DNA of 64,000 bases, taken from Acanthococcus lagerstroemiae (taxonomy: Eukaryota > Arthropoda > Insecta > Hemiptera > Eriococcidae). The DNA is taken from NCBI GenBank assembly GCA_031841125.1, contig CM063108.1, positions 28,075,399-28,139,398 on the forward strand. The letters are read 5' to 3'. A program made the translations under genes and the position numbers. This document shows, piece by piece, positions 11,663-22,560 of this stretch (within the stretch, counting starts at the first letter, position 1; each line of letters opens with the position of its first letter). Under the pieces are notes generated by a model. That model saw only the letters and a program-made list of their open reading frames with translations. It was not told where the DNA came from and searched no databases.

Positions 11663-12095
11663 CAGGGTGACCACTTGGTAACTTTTTCCCTGTTTCAGTC
11701 ATCTGAAGTCATTTTCGGTCATTTTACCTCTGAAATAATCATTGAAGTCATTTTTGGGAAAGTTTCTCTTCAAATTCTGCTGATTAAAAAGAAAATTGTT
11801 TTTTTCATGTATTTTGTGCTTCCGCCGCTGTGCAGTGTAAATAAAATTGAAATTCAATTTTCCGGAAGATTGCAGCAGAAACTTCCAATGCAATTCTAGC
11901 CGGTCAGTTGGAGAGTTGAAGATACGAGTATGTGATTGCATGTAATGTGTAAAGAGAGAAGCCCCCCCCCCCCCCCCAAAAAAAAAGGAGGAAAATTACA
12001 AATGGTCTCCAATTCTGGTCATATTTTGGTCATTTTTCCTATTTAATAAGATTATTTTTTTACTTCTTTTTCTGAAATTTCGACTGGTCACCCTG
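11663..12095. mobile_element. MITE with CAGGGTGACCA ends, carrying family A
   Basis: It begins CAGGGTGACCA at 11663 and ends TGGTCACCCTG at 12095, an 11-bp perfect inverted repeat; a few more bases agree on each side. The total is 433 bp. It contains family A copy 2 (11670-11925), and a run of 16 C followed by 9 A lies at 11962-11986. CAGGG-type ends recall hAT-like elements, but a target duplication is not clear. There is no coding capacity. Confidence 0.5.
11670..11925 (+). repeat. Dispersed repeat family A, copy 2
   Basis: Same-orientation partner of 3735-3990 (see that entry for shared blocks). It is the internal part of the CAGGGTGACCA-bounded element. Confidence 0.5.
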
Positions 12096-12339
12096 AAATT
12101 GCAATTAACAATAAATTTTGACCTTCTACGTTCAATTTCCGCAGCTAAACTTTTTTGAAGTTCAGTCAGTGCTTACCCACGGGGATTTCAAGAAAGGTTC
12201 GAAAACAAAGATCCCTAGACGGATTTCAATTTCAAGCTCATTACATTTAATAACACACTGAAGCTTTTCATACATTTTGATCCGGATACGAAAATGTACA
12301 ATAGTTCCTTCCCAGACACATTTGAAAAAATGTCAAATG

Positions 12340-12787
12340 TTGGTCTGGTCAACATTCGATTCCTAGATCAACATATGTGACCTGGAATCATTAAATGTAC
12401 CTCTGGTGTCAAAAAATCATTTTCCACTTTCTTGACAATTCTTACGGAAAAAATCAGGCTCTTTCGAATGAAATAAATCGCAGCTTTCTATCTTCATTAG
12501 TTTTTCCACAAACTGCATTTCAAAATTATGTCAACAGTTTAAAAACATCCGTTTACATGGCGTCATGTGAAACGGGCTTAGGGAAATGACAGAGAACAAG
12601 AATTCGAAACACACTTATCATAGCAACGTGTAAGCGCACCACCATAGATGTACGCGATATGTTTATCTGTGCGCACCACTACCACCGTCTCATCTGTACA
12701 TTTGTTTATCTCAGAAACCCGTTTTCACGCGACAGGCACATTTCATGATTCCAGGTCACAAATGGATCAGCACACTTGGTCAGATCT
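12340..12787. repeat. Element with imperfect terminal inverted repeats
   Basis: The left arm around 12364-12402 (TGTGACCTGGAATCATTAAA) and the right arm around 12732-12785 (TTTCATGATTCCAGGTCACA) are inverted copies. Inner parts also pair (GTGAAACGGG near 12568, CCCGTTTTCAC near 12718). It looks like a decayed foldback MITE; exact ends and target duplication are not visible. Confidence 0.4.
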
Positions 12788-12989
12788 GTTTTTACTGTTG
12801 ATCAATGGACGCCCTTTTTCTACACACTCTCGATTTTCTTTATGAATCTCGAGAAACCCGCAACCGCATAGTCAGGAATCGAGCGAAAGCCTGTAGCTGG
12901 AAATGGAAGACTTCTTCAAATCAGCGGTGAAACTATAGGGGGTGTGGGGGGTTGAAACACCCCAATAATTTGGCAGTCGGAAAATTTTA

Positions 12990-13660
12990 AGACTCAGTCA
13001 CTTGCTTACTTATTCTGTTATTCACACACTTACTCATTCACTTATCAGTGAATCAGTGATTCACTCAGTCATTCGATTATTTATTGAGTTATTCACTCAG
13101 TTACTCCGTCACTGGCTCAATGAGTCAGTGATTCACTCACTCACTCACTCACTTACTTACTTACTCAGAAACTCAGTGAATCACTCAGTCACTCGCCTAC
13201 TCGTTTACAAATTCACTCACTTACTCATTCACTTACTCAGTCCTTCGCTTATTTATTGAGTTATTCACTCAGCTACTCCATCACTCACTCAATGAGTCAG
13301 TGATTCACTCATTCACTCACTCGCTTACTCAGCAACTCAGTGATTCACTGTCACTCGCCTATTCTTTTAATGATTCACTCAGTTACTCACTTACTTACTT
13401 ACTTACTTAGGTACTCACTCATTCTGTAATGTAGGTATTCATTCACTTCCTCACTCCGTCACTCACTCAATAAGTCAGTGATTCACTCTCTCGCTAATTC
13501 ATTTGTTTACTTATTTAGTGATTCACTTAGTTACTCAATCATCTACTCAGTGATTCACTCACTTACTTAGTCATTTACTCATTCTCTAATTTAGTTATTC
13601 ATTCACTACCTCACTCCATCACTCACTCAATAAGTCAGTTATTCACTCAGTCACTCGCTT
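12990..13660. repeat. Large degenerate 4-bp-phased tandem array
   Basis: About 670 bases built almost entirely of ACTC, ATTC, TTAC, AGTC and AGTG units, as in CACTCACTTACTCAGTGATT. Higher-order blocks recur, including TTATTGAGTTATTCACTCAG and GATTCACTCACTC. Long open frames through it (HSLTHSLTYLL-like peptides) arise from the phasing and are not genes. Confidence 0.8.
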
Positions 13661-13663
13661 ACT

Positions 13664-13740
13664 TAACAGCCTCCCCGACGTCTCAGCAGTAATGCTTGAA
13701 AGGGCGGATTCCGGTGCTCGGATTGAGAGCAAATTAGAAA
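13664..13740 (+). mobile_element. SINE 3' fragment
   Basis: TAACAGCCTCCCCGACGTCT, then AATGCTTGAAAGGGCGGATT and GAGAGCAAATTAGAAA, match the 3' half of the SINE at 25128-25349 (about 25262-25340) with few changes. The tRNA-like head is missing. It sits at the edge of the tetranucleotide array. Confidence 0.7.
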
Positions 13741-13959
13741 TAGTATAGTGGGGGGGGGGTTAACCCCAAGAACCCTTATGCTCCTACGCCACTGCACTGC
13801 TGGGACTCGACTCGAAACGGCCGCTATAGGGCATCCGAGAGAAAATCTGGGTCCTCGGAGAAACTAAAACAAACTAAGAATGTGCGAAATTTTGAGCTTT
13901 CCTGAAAATTACCTAAGATGCAAAAATGTAGAAGAATAATATCAGAAGCCTGGCAAAAA

Positions 13960-14235
13960 TCAGTAGTGATTCACTCACTCACTCACTCAGTCAGTCATTC
14001 GCTTACTTATTTAGTGATTCACTCAGTCGCTTGCTTACTTGTTCAGTTATTCACACAGTTACTCAATCACTTACTCAGTGACTCAGTGATTCACTCACTC
14101 ACTCACTTACTCATTGAGTTATTCACTCAGTTACTCAGTCACTCCCTCAGTCATTCATTCATTCTCTAATTCACTTCCTCACTTCGTCACTCACTCAATG
14201 AGTCGATGATTCACTCACTCACTCAATCATTCGTA
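13960..14235. repeat. Second 4-bp-phased tandem array
   Basis: Same unit chemistry as 12990-13660 (ACTC, TTAC, AGTC, ATTC units; GATTCACTCACTCACTCA blocks). It is separated from the first array by a SINE fragment and about 220 bases of other sequence, so the two are probably parts of one array split by insertion. Confidence 0.75.
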
Positions 14236-14579
14236 ACGACTGCAGCGCACCACCGCTTTGAGCAGCCCAAAATCTGTTGTTCTAGATTCTCTGTTTGACC
14301 TAGAGCCTGGAATTTGAGAAATTTGAACATTTTATTAAAATTTAAAAGTTGAAAGCAAATTCACATGCTGAATCCGATAGCAAGCGTTCTATTGTTTAAT
14401 TCACGGTCTTTGGTCCTGGTAAATATTCGTCTCGGCCCGTACTTTTGGTGGAAACGTTGATTCTTCGGAAAATACATAATATGATTCTCTGTCGAGTAAT
14501 CTAACATTTCAATAAGGAAGGTACTTCACTGAAGATGGCGTAGCAGCAGAAAGAGGTCTGGACTACAGAAGGAAAGAAT

Positions 14580-14840
14580 CAGTGGTGGCAACTTCAGTAC
14601 TGCCCTGAGGCTCGGGCAACACACGAAAAAATTTCGAAAAATACCTCAAAAACCCAAGTTTATTTGAATATTTGGATTAAAATTTTGGTTGGTCGAGATT
14701 TTTGAAATTAAATTTGCATTGTCCAAGAAATTTCTGTTTTTCTCTCGCATAAATTGACCAGAACAATTTACCCCCCCCCCCCCTCGGCTAGTTTAAAAAA
14801 GTCGTACAACACACGAAGAAAATCGAAGTTGCCACCACTG
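14580..14840. mobile_element. hAT-like MITE with 8-bp target duplication
   Basis: The ends are CAGTGGTGGCAACTTC and GAAGTTGCCACCACTG, a 16-bp perfect inverted repeat starting with CAGTG, as is usual for hAT elements. The flanking 8-mers GAAAGAAT (14572-14579) and GAAGGAAT (14841-14848) differ at one base and fit the 8-bp hAT duplication. The element is 261 bp and has no coding capacity. Inside, CAACACACGAA occurs twice in the same direction, and a C homopolymer lies near 14771-14783. Confidence 0.65.
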
Positions 14841-14848
14841 GAAGGAAT

Positions 14849-15539
14849 TGTGAATTGACACACCCTACTTAGAACTTACCAAGTTGACTCACGCTCCAAC
14901 ATGGACACTAAATCTTTTGTCGTTTGGTGCTGTTGGTACAACTTCGTTTACAAAATAATCAGAAGCCATTGATGGATACATTAATGGCATTCCGAAAAGA
15001 TGGCGAAAAAATTTGCTCAGAAAAGTTCGGGATTTGTAATAGAAACTTCGCCTCCAATAGTAATTAAAGAGTAATTAGCGCCAGCAAAATCATTCGATTT
15101 TTTTAGCAGAGGGAGAGCAGTATTCCACATTGAACATCTTTTTCCCGCACATGAAGGATTTCAGCAAAATGGTTTGATTTCTTATGCGGGCAGGGACTAT
15201 TAGAATAATGTGACCTTTTTTACAAGAGGGGCCTCGGAAAAATTTTCTATTTTCTACTCCATTCAGGGAGCCTTCCCAATATTGTACTACCTGGTCACGT
15301 AATCCAATCATCAGACCGTTTTTAAAGGGGTAGGGGGAAGTCAGGAACACCCAGCTGCTCTTCTACTTTCAAAAACTATCGGTCTTTAAAGACGTTTGCT
15401 ATTTGGGATTCTTACTTCCAATTGACCACGACCCTTCCCCCTACATAGGGCAGGAACCAAAATTACGTGATCTTTTTTCTTCTTCCTAAAATAATGAAAC
15501 TTCTAGGGGGACCTGCTTCTAGAAATTTTTTCCTATCTG
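14849..15539. other. No gene recognised
   Basis: Mixed-composition sequence with short frames only. No protein family or repeat pair was identified. Confidence 0.45.
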
Positions 15540-16262
15540 TCAAGGCTCGTGTCTCTTCAGTCACGCGTGAGGTCTAGCGCCTGTGATCAGCCTGACGTAT
15601 ACTTTCATCCGAAGCAGCCTCATGCATGTTCGAGCACGCGCCGCCATTTACAACGATAATTGAGCCTCCCGTTCGACGGTAATGATTTGGCCGGCAGCTG
15701 GCAGCGGCACGTGACATGTTTCTCAAATTTTCGGTACCTCCAACTACAGGCAGAGACAACGATGGCTCGCCAGAGTCAATCAACGTAATTAGCTATTATT
15801 AAGTAATATTCGGCGAATTTACGCTCGCATTCGGACTGAAACACATTTTTTTAAAGCCTGATAATGACCAACTCCATAATTTGGGTCAGAATTCCCCCCT
15901 TTTTTTTTTAAATTCCATATAGACGCACGCACGAGCTCTCGGGTACCAGTGCATTTCGTGTTTCGGCCAAAATTCGGTCTCATCAAAAACGGAATATAAG
16001 TCTCTTGTATCCGCCGCATTCGGCGCTTCGATCCAGAATGACGACGTTCGACTGCTCGAAAGTCGATTTACGACGACCGATGACCTCTCGCCGGCAGCCG
16101 CCGCCTCCGGTTCTTATTTATTATTGACTGGAAGAACAAATCGGAACCGGGAACGAGGTCGAATAATCACGAAATTTCGCGCTCTCGTTTATAATTTAAC
16201 GTTTGTACTTTACCTCGAAAAAGTTTTTAATTTCGTTTTACTTTTTCGAAATTTCTTCCAGC

Positions 16263-16294
<32 letters not shown>

Positions 16295-16296
16295 TA
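16263..16296. repeat. (TA)n(GA)n microsatellite
   Basis: About nine TA units run directly into about seven GA units. Confidence 0.9.
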
Positions 16297-16484
16297 TCGT
16301 GGGTAGAAAACAAAAAGTTGGAGAACGCTCGGTATTTGCCAACAAAGTCTTTTTCATTTCTGAACTGCGCTCCTTTTTCGTCTGCCCGAGAATACGGCTG
16401 CGACGATGAAAACTTTTACAGACTGGATGGGATTCTGAATTACGCAAACCGAGCGGGTACCGGGGAAGTACACATTGAAACGGG

Positions 16485-16784
16485 GAGGGAGAGAGAGAGA
16501 GAGAGAAGGAGAGAGACATGGAGAGAGACACGGAGACACACAGAGAGAGATACGGGGAGAGACAGAGAGAGACACGGAGAGAGACACGGAGAGAGACAGA
16601 GAGAGACACGGAGAGAGACACGGCGAGAGACAGAGAGAGACACGGAGAGAGACGGTGAGAGAGCGAGAGACGGAGAGACACAGAGTGAGAGACGAGAAGC
16701 AAGGACAGAGAGGACAGGAGAAGACAGGAACGGAGAGACACACAGAGAAACACAGAGAGAGACAGAGAGAGAGACACAGAAAAG
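16485..16784. repeat. GA-rich minisatellite
   Basis: About 300 bases of imperfect units such as GAGAGACACGGA and GAGACAGAGA, purine-rich on the plus strand. It is open in several frames on both strands (Arg/Glu-rich on plus, Leu/Ser-rich on minus), which explains the long overlapping frames. This is a simple-sequence artefact, not a protein gene. Confidence 0.85.
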
Positions 16785-17700
16785 TGAATTATTGAAGTTC
16801 GTCTTTAAGAGACACAAAGACTTTCTCCAAAAGATGTCGGCAGAAATGGTAAACGTAGGTGTGAGTCAGAGTGTGTTGAATGACCCCCGCTGCAACCAAA
16901 GATGCTGCTTCGCTTTCCGTGTAGTCGGTCGCCAAACGCCATTACCGTTCCAGCTGCTTGTATTCGCGAATAGTAATATCGGTGTCCGTTGTTGGAAATG
17001 GTGAAACTTGTGGAAATGTTGGAAATGCCGGAAATGAGATTACACGATCATCGACTCGGAACACAGTTTCGAATGATTATAATTTTCGCACTGACGCTCT
17101 CTGCTTTCTGGATGAGCCGCGTGTCTCATGGCTTTTTCGCTCTCCCTTCCTCCTCGGGGTCGGGATTATTAATTTATTTCAAGACGAGCCCTCCCGAGGA
17201 CACGCGGCCGCCGCGTTTCTTCATTATTCGTTTTATTAACGAAGCAGATTTCCAGATTAGAGAATTGTTTGTTTTCGCTCGAATCGTTTTTAATATGAAA
17301 ACGTTTTAATTTCGCGCAGTTTTCAAAACAAATATACCGAACTGTGCCTCACCGTATAGCCTTCGCGTTCAAGTGTCTCGACTATCTCGCAGAGTAAACC
17401 GTGTATATACGTCGTCCTCCACTTGTAGACGTCAATTGTCAGACTCGTCCCCGAATTGCTGCCGTCTCCGTTTTGCATTTCAATTTCGTTCGAATAATTT
17501 CTCGATTGGGCGGCGTTTTTCGTTCGTTTTTGGCTGCGAGCGAGAGATGCTAGCAACGCCGCGCCATACTGTGTCTGGTTAGTCGAAAGTTGGGGGGGGG
17601 GGGGTGAGGCAATTTCGGTCGACCTCGTAGTCTTCAGAAGTGGAAACTCGAGCTTTCCTCTGACTTCGGATCGGAGAAATTTATGGGGGATGGGGGGTGT

Positions 17701-18715
17701 AACGGGTATTTTTGGGCTGGTGCCGATTGAATGCTCCCAGCCTCCGTTACAATTCGAGTACACAGCAACGATGATTCAACATTGGTACGATACCGCGACT
17801 TACAGTACCACGACGTCCGGCATTACGATTGAAAAACACACATTGATTTTAGCAACGCGGATCCCCCGAGCGAGGGGTACGACACAGGACCACTAGCGGT
17901 CTTAACGAGAACGTAAGCTAATCTAGGCGAGCTACCGTGAGCCTCTATCTGCTTCAACTCGGCTTTAAATCTTCCACGAATCTCCCTCACTAGCCCAAGA
18001 ACCAGAGTTTATATTCGAATTCTAGCTCATCTTTGTTTTGACCCTTATCAGGTATCATCAACTTATTTACATTTCAGAAAGCGTTCGGGAATCTGACTTT
18101 ATTATAAACATATTATCTACGTGACGTGCGTGATGTTATGGATTACGTGTAAAAAAGCGTAGAGTCGGTTCTACCTGATTTTTCTACTTTCATTTAATCA
18201 AAACATCGAACCTTCGTGTTGAGTGAAAACATATACATCGAATACCAATCTTTGGTGTTACAGGGGGTCGAGAAATGGACGTTCTTAATGACACTGATCC
18301 GACAAAAATTTAAGACACGTTTTGCAGCTTGAAGCACCGTATCTCTGCAGCGGACAAACGCCTGAGGTTGCAACTTCGATAAATCGTTCGGAATACATTG
18401 TCGAATGTTTCTGTCAAGTTTTATAGGATTTCGTAGATTTGTTCACGTGTTCTAAGACTTCAGAGTTGAATAACTTGACTTGTATCGATTTTTTCAAGGA
18501 GTAAAAATATCTCCAATTTGATCTCGAGGATGTCAGCTACATGAGTCGCCCAAAATTTTCGATAATTTTATAGAAAATTATTGATTCGTCCATTCTTCCT
18601 GAAACTTCGATGTTGAATAACTCGGCAAGTACTGATTTTTTTTCGTGAAATAAATATCTGTAAGTAGACCTTGAGGTGATCAATAACGAAAACCACCCAA
18701 CATTCCCAATTTAAA
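17701..18715. other. No gene recognised
   Basis: No frame above about 70 codons and no recognisable family. The phrase TGAATAACTTGACTTGTA (18468) recurs loosely as TGAATAACTCGGCAAGTA (18612), suggesting an old local duplication. Confidence 0.4.
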
Positions 18716-19370
18716 GCCTCTTTTTTCTAATTTGCTCTCATCCGAGCCCTGAAATCCGCCCTGTCGAGCATTACTTCAGAGACGTCAGGGAGACTGTTAG
18801 GGCTGTCTTGGCCCCATAAGCGCTGACTTTTCAAAATTTATGTGGGTGAGTACTGACTGCCATTTTTATCTTTGTCCCCGAGGCTCCCTTCCCCAAAAGG
18901 CAATATGGGTGTCAAAATGCAGGATTTTTCAGCGGGTTATATTTAGCGCAATGCCATGCATTTACAAACATCCAGAAAAATGATTTTATAAAAACACATT
19001 GGGATAAACTGAAAGCATAAAAGAACATCAAAGCAGAATACGAGTGTATTCTCTTTAATTTTGAAACAATACCGAAAAATACTAGGTACTTATAATTATT
19101 ACATGTACCGAGGAATATCTTGAATTTGGCATTTTTTCCTCGATATTTTTCTACATGTTGTTCTTTTTATGTGGGTGATTTCACCCACGTATTTTTTTAA
19201 CATGGGTGATCACTCACCCACGTAAGTCAGCGCCTATGCTTAGCCTTCTTCCCTTCTAGCCAGAAAACCGGCCTAGATCGAAATATAGCGAGTTGCTACG
19301 TAGGCTCGAATTCGGGCCCTCCAGATTCCGAGACCAACGCGCTATCCACTAGGCCAACCAGATCTCTCAG
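18716..19370 (-). mobile_element. tRNA-derived SINE, split by a MITE
   Basis: Read on the minus strand, 19370-19238 is the tRNA-like head: GATCTGGTTGGCCTAGTGGA as box A region, GTCTCGGAATC, then a box B region changed to CCCGAATTCGAGCC. The 3' half follows at 18814-18716 with CAGGGCGGATTTCAGGGCTC and GAGAGCAAATTAGAAAAAAG. It is the same family as 25128-25349. The two halves are separated by a 423-bp TIR element. Box B is altered, so transcription by RNA polymerase III is doubtful. Confidence 0.75.
18815..19237. mobile_element. MITE nested in the SINE
   Basis: It begins ATAAGCGCTGACTT and ends AAGTCAGCGCCTAT, an inverted repeat with one mismatch. GTGGGTGAGT follows inside the left end and its reverse complement, ACTCACCCAC, precedes the right end. 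The flanks CTTGGCC and CTTAGCC may be remnants of a target duplication. The sequence outside joins up into an uninterrupted SINE, which confirms the insertion. There is no coding capacity. Confidence 0.65.
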
Positions 19371-20418
19371 GGTAATCATAAATTTAAAGGAAATTGAGAT
19401 CGTTTCGATATAATTGCCAAGAAGAAAACAGGAAATCAACGATTTCAATAATACATATTTTCATAAACTTATTATTATTTTTAATTAATTAAAATGTTAC
19501 AGCATTCCTGCATCAGGATCTCGGCAGATGTGACTCAGTTTCTCGAGGCCAATTCATATTTTGAGCAGTGTGACCCTATTTTACGTAGTTTTTTATCTTA
19601 TCTGAGCAACAGAATGTCGCCGCCAAATCCGGACGACGGATTCGAATTTAGTTGCTAAAATTGAATATTGTAAGAAGTGGTCAGCGACTCCAGTTTTTGG
19701 CTTTTAAAAATTTCTCCACACTACATATAAAGCAGTAGCGCTTACCCTGGGATAAGCTTCCCTGCACATGCCGAGAACTTTTGGGAGGGCTTAAGTCGAA
19801 CGCGTAAGTCTAAAAAAGATTACAAGAAAATCACATTTGTGAGATGTGGGAGGGAAGGTCAACGAAGTTAGGATTAGTCATTTCGAAAGATTTTTGCAGG
19901 ATAATTTTGAAAACAGGTAGGCACTATTCTTGGTAAAAGGGCACTTAATCAGCAGCCCACTCATTAGTGTTCACTGATTTGGTCATTGCTCATAGACTAA
20001 CGACTCAAGGTTGGAGGCTGAAATCCAGTATTACCACGAGAATGGCTGACGTACAATTTAAAAGCTTCGCCCTGACCTTAGAACGGCACGACATGAGATT
20101 TGCGCAATAGGCGACAATTTCAGTTACAAGCTCCAAATGTTGAATTTTTCTGGGGAAAAAAAGGCGATTTTATATTGCTTTCTGATCTACAAGCAAAGAA
20201 TACAAAATTTCAGCGGAAAATATTAAAATTTTTCGATATAATTTCAACTTAAAATATGAGATTAAAAATTTAATTAATGAGAAAAGGGTGTGCACCTTAT
20301 TTCTTCTTTGTCGATTTATCCCACCACCCCCGGTTCCAATGAGATAACAATGTTGTTAGCAAATATAAAACTCAATAAAAGTATATCTTTTGTTACTGAG
20401 AGAAATGTACGAAAGATA
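19371..20418. other. No gene recognised
   Basis: AT-rich sequence without long frames, RNA genes or recognised repeats. Confidence 0.45.
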
Positions 20419-21160
20419 CGAGGAGCGTTTCAAAAGTATATACACTGCTCTCAGAAAAAATTGTACAAAAAATGTGCAAGTTAAGGAAAAATGTATAATG
20501 TTTTTTAGATTCTAAACTATTTTTCCACATTATTTCCGTACGTATCTAAACATTTATAGGACTGAGAAATTAACTTTTGAAGCGCCATGCGGCAGGAATG
20601 TGCGTCCAAATTACGAAAATAATCGAATACGGCTTTCTACATGGATGCATTATCCGTTAAGCGCTGCCCAACAAATGGAACTACTCGCATCGTTCAAAAA
20701 TCGTGCTTCCATCTGACGGGGAATTTCAGAAAGAGTGTATCGTCGGTCTTTATCAAGTATAGTGCGCGGATGCGCGCGCAGTTCGCTGTGTCAACAGTCC
20801 ACATTCAGTCGACCGCTTCTGTTTGTCATGTATGGTCTGCCTACCGCTCTTAAACAAGGAAATCCATTGATATGGAGCTCTCTGGGACACATCATTAGTA
20901 TGATGTAAATTTCTTTTCCACTAACATTTTCTTTCATCAGAAATTTAGTTACGGAATGAATTTTACATTCTGATGGCAAACTTTTGTCAACTTCCATCTT
21001 TCAGCAACGATTCACAGTGTTTCACCTATCAAGACGAATTGCGAGAAATCACACGAACTACCTACATCCTAGTAATCAAACCACACACGTTTCATTATTC
21101 CAGTGTTGCCAGGAATGACGCTTCAAATTCAGTGTAGTTACTTTGAGAACGCCCTTTGAA
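20419..21160 (-). mobile_element. Deleted mariner-like element
   Basis: The ends are similar inverted repeats: GAGCGTTTCAAAAGTATATA (left) and, on the minus strand, GGGCGTTCTCAAAGTAAC (right), both followed by CACTG. The element is flanked by TA at 20417-20418 and 21161-21162. Minus-strand remnants agree with mariner transposases: an N-terminal MEVDKSLPSECKIHS segment with FLMKENVSGKEIY (about 20997-20900), FKSGRQTIHDKQKRS (about 20850), and a C-terminal VFDYFRNLDAHS with KCLDTYGNNVEK (about 20640-20520). The region between, with the catalytic residues, is largely lost and frames are broken. It is dead and 742 bp long. Confidence 0.65.
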
Positions 21161-21219
21161 TAATTCTCCGAAGTCTTCTTTCAGGCTGTGCTGGTAAACG
21201 AATGTTTCCTCTTTTGTAG

Positions 21220-21376
21220 TTCATCGCTTTATATAACCAATATCGCCTACTATCTGGCAGGAGTTTTAGTGGGAGAACGACTCTCTGATTGGACGTCGTG
21301 GAATGAGGAAACACTGTTGACTAACATTTGGCGGGAGAATATTCACTTCCCTTATCAGTTCCTCTTGCTGCATGCT
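21220..21376 (+). other. Possible exon of unknown gene
   Basis: A pyrimidine-rich run ending TTTTGTAG precedes a 157-base segment. One frame is fully open (SSLYITNIAYYLAGVLVGER onward) and ends at CATGCT followed by GTAAGTAT, a strong donor. The peptide is partly hydrophobic and matches nothing I know. It lies just downstream of a transposon, so it could equally be accidental or part of a mobile element. Confidence 0.2.
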
Positions 21377-21605
21377 GTAAGTATCGGCTACATTGTTTCA
21401 TGATCTTGCTTCAATTAGTTTACAAAAAATAAAAGTCTTACCAAGTTTACAATCAGTCAGGTAAGAGGCATACCAGACATCGGCCCCCTCTAATTTGATC
21501 ATTTTAATTAACCATTCCTTTTCTCGATCTCCTTAGGCGCTAAATATTCTCACTCCTACCCGTTCGAGAAGACTCCAAAATGGGGGAGGGGTTTTTGAGG
21601 AATAA

Positions 21606-21704
21606 AATTGGAGTATGTGTCGATTTATAGGTTTCTAAGGTTGCTGAATTCAATTCTGATGGTATAATTTGGATCTGATCGTTAGGAGTGGCGACAAAAG
21701 GGTT
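21606..21704 (+). repeat. Dispersed repeat family D, copy 1
   Basis: Similar to 57834-57932 in the same orientation, roughly two thirds identical by eye. The shared core is GCTGAATTCAATTCTGA, followed by GGATCTGATC or GTATCCGACC. The family is unknown. Confidence 0.4.
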
Positions 21705-21944
21705 TCAAACAAAATTATAATCATTTATTCGTGGGTCACTGTGAAGAAAACTTCAGTATTGTGTTGCGTTGTTATGAACTGGGCTCAGATTTTCAATATC
21801 GAAAGCTTTCCTCTCAAAAATACACGACTGCATCGGCTCTCTCTCTCTCTTTTTTTTTCATTTCTCTTTCACTGCCTTTTTGTAACGTTTTCTGAAATAT
21901 TGAACGTGGGAAATCGTCAGCAGCTCATCATTCGGCGTCGATAG

Positions 21945-22560
21945 CGTATTTCATACGTACACACATTCTTTTATACGCACAGCTAAACTCTTAAACTTTT
22001 CTGTTTTCCCGGGTAGTACATTTTAATGTAATCTGAAAGGGAAGCGTACAAAAATTGTATATAAGTAAGAAACCGGATAAAAGTGCCGTCAGTGTGGTGT
22101 GCGCCTAGCGTGTGCACACGTACATTATATTATATTCGTTTTCTATCCGTTTTTATTTTGCTTAAAAGTTTTTAAAACTCGGTGACAGCTTAGCATATAC
22201 GTTGTTAAAATTTGGCTCGTCGATTATGCGAGTGTATGTATGTATTACGGTGCGGCAGCCTAGCTCTTTCTCGCGCTCGCTCTCCGGAATCCTCTTATGA
22301 AACTGTTTTATGAAATCCTCTCCGCCACCCATGGCCGGGCGCTAAGAATCGATGATGGAAAAACTTTTAAATCATTCACGATAAGAAGGTCCCCATCCCC
22401 CGATTGTCAGCAACGAACGCGCATATTTCGCCTTGGAAAATATGAAGAAGAGGGATTTTGACAGCGCTGGAAGGAGCGAGTCGGCGGCGACGAGTTAGCT
22501 GGTTGCCGTGCCGAGAGTCTTCGAACCGTTTCTCGAAGAAAATCTCGGAAAATTCACTTA
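21945..22560. other. CpG-rich stretch without recognisable gene
   Basis: Composition shifts to CG-rich around 22080-22560 (TCGCGCTCGCTCTCC, GAGTCGGCGGCGACGAG). No domain is recognised in any frame. Confidence 0.3.

Larger units (their letters stand above)
15540..17700. other. CpG-rich stretch with microsatellites
   Basis: CG dinucleotides are frequent and no transposon is visible apart from simple repeats. Frames overlap on both strands; the longest outside the GA-rich repeat is minus 17323-17763 (146 codons), with no recognisable domain and a proline run produced by a G homopolymer. I do not call a gene. Confidence 0.35.

Noticed and set aside
12922..13794. A possible hAT-type element with CAGCGGTGAAAC and CGCCACTG ends enclosing the first tandem array
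   Set aside because: The ends match poorly and the flanking 8-mers differ, so the boundaries are not supported.
13002..14169. Open frames giving HSLTHSL-type repeat peptides
   Set aside because: They come from the 4-bp-phased arrays; the amino-acid pattern follows the DNA repeat and not a protein fold.
16318..17004. A 228-codon plus frame and long minus frames over the same bases
   Set aside because: They are produced by the GA-rich minisatellite, which has no stop in several frames on both strands.
17323..17763. A 146-codon minus frame in a CpG-rich region
   Set aside because: No recognisable domain, no splice or start context, and it depends on a G homopolymer read as a proline run. It remains possible but unsupported.
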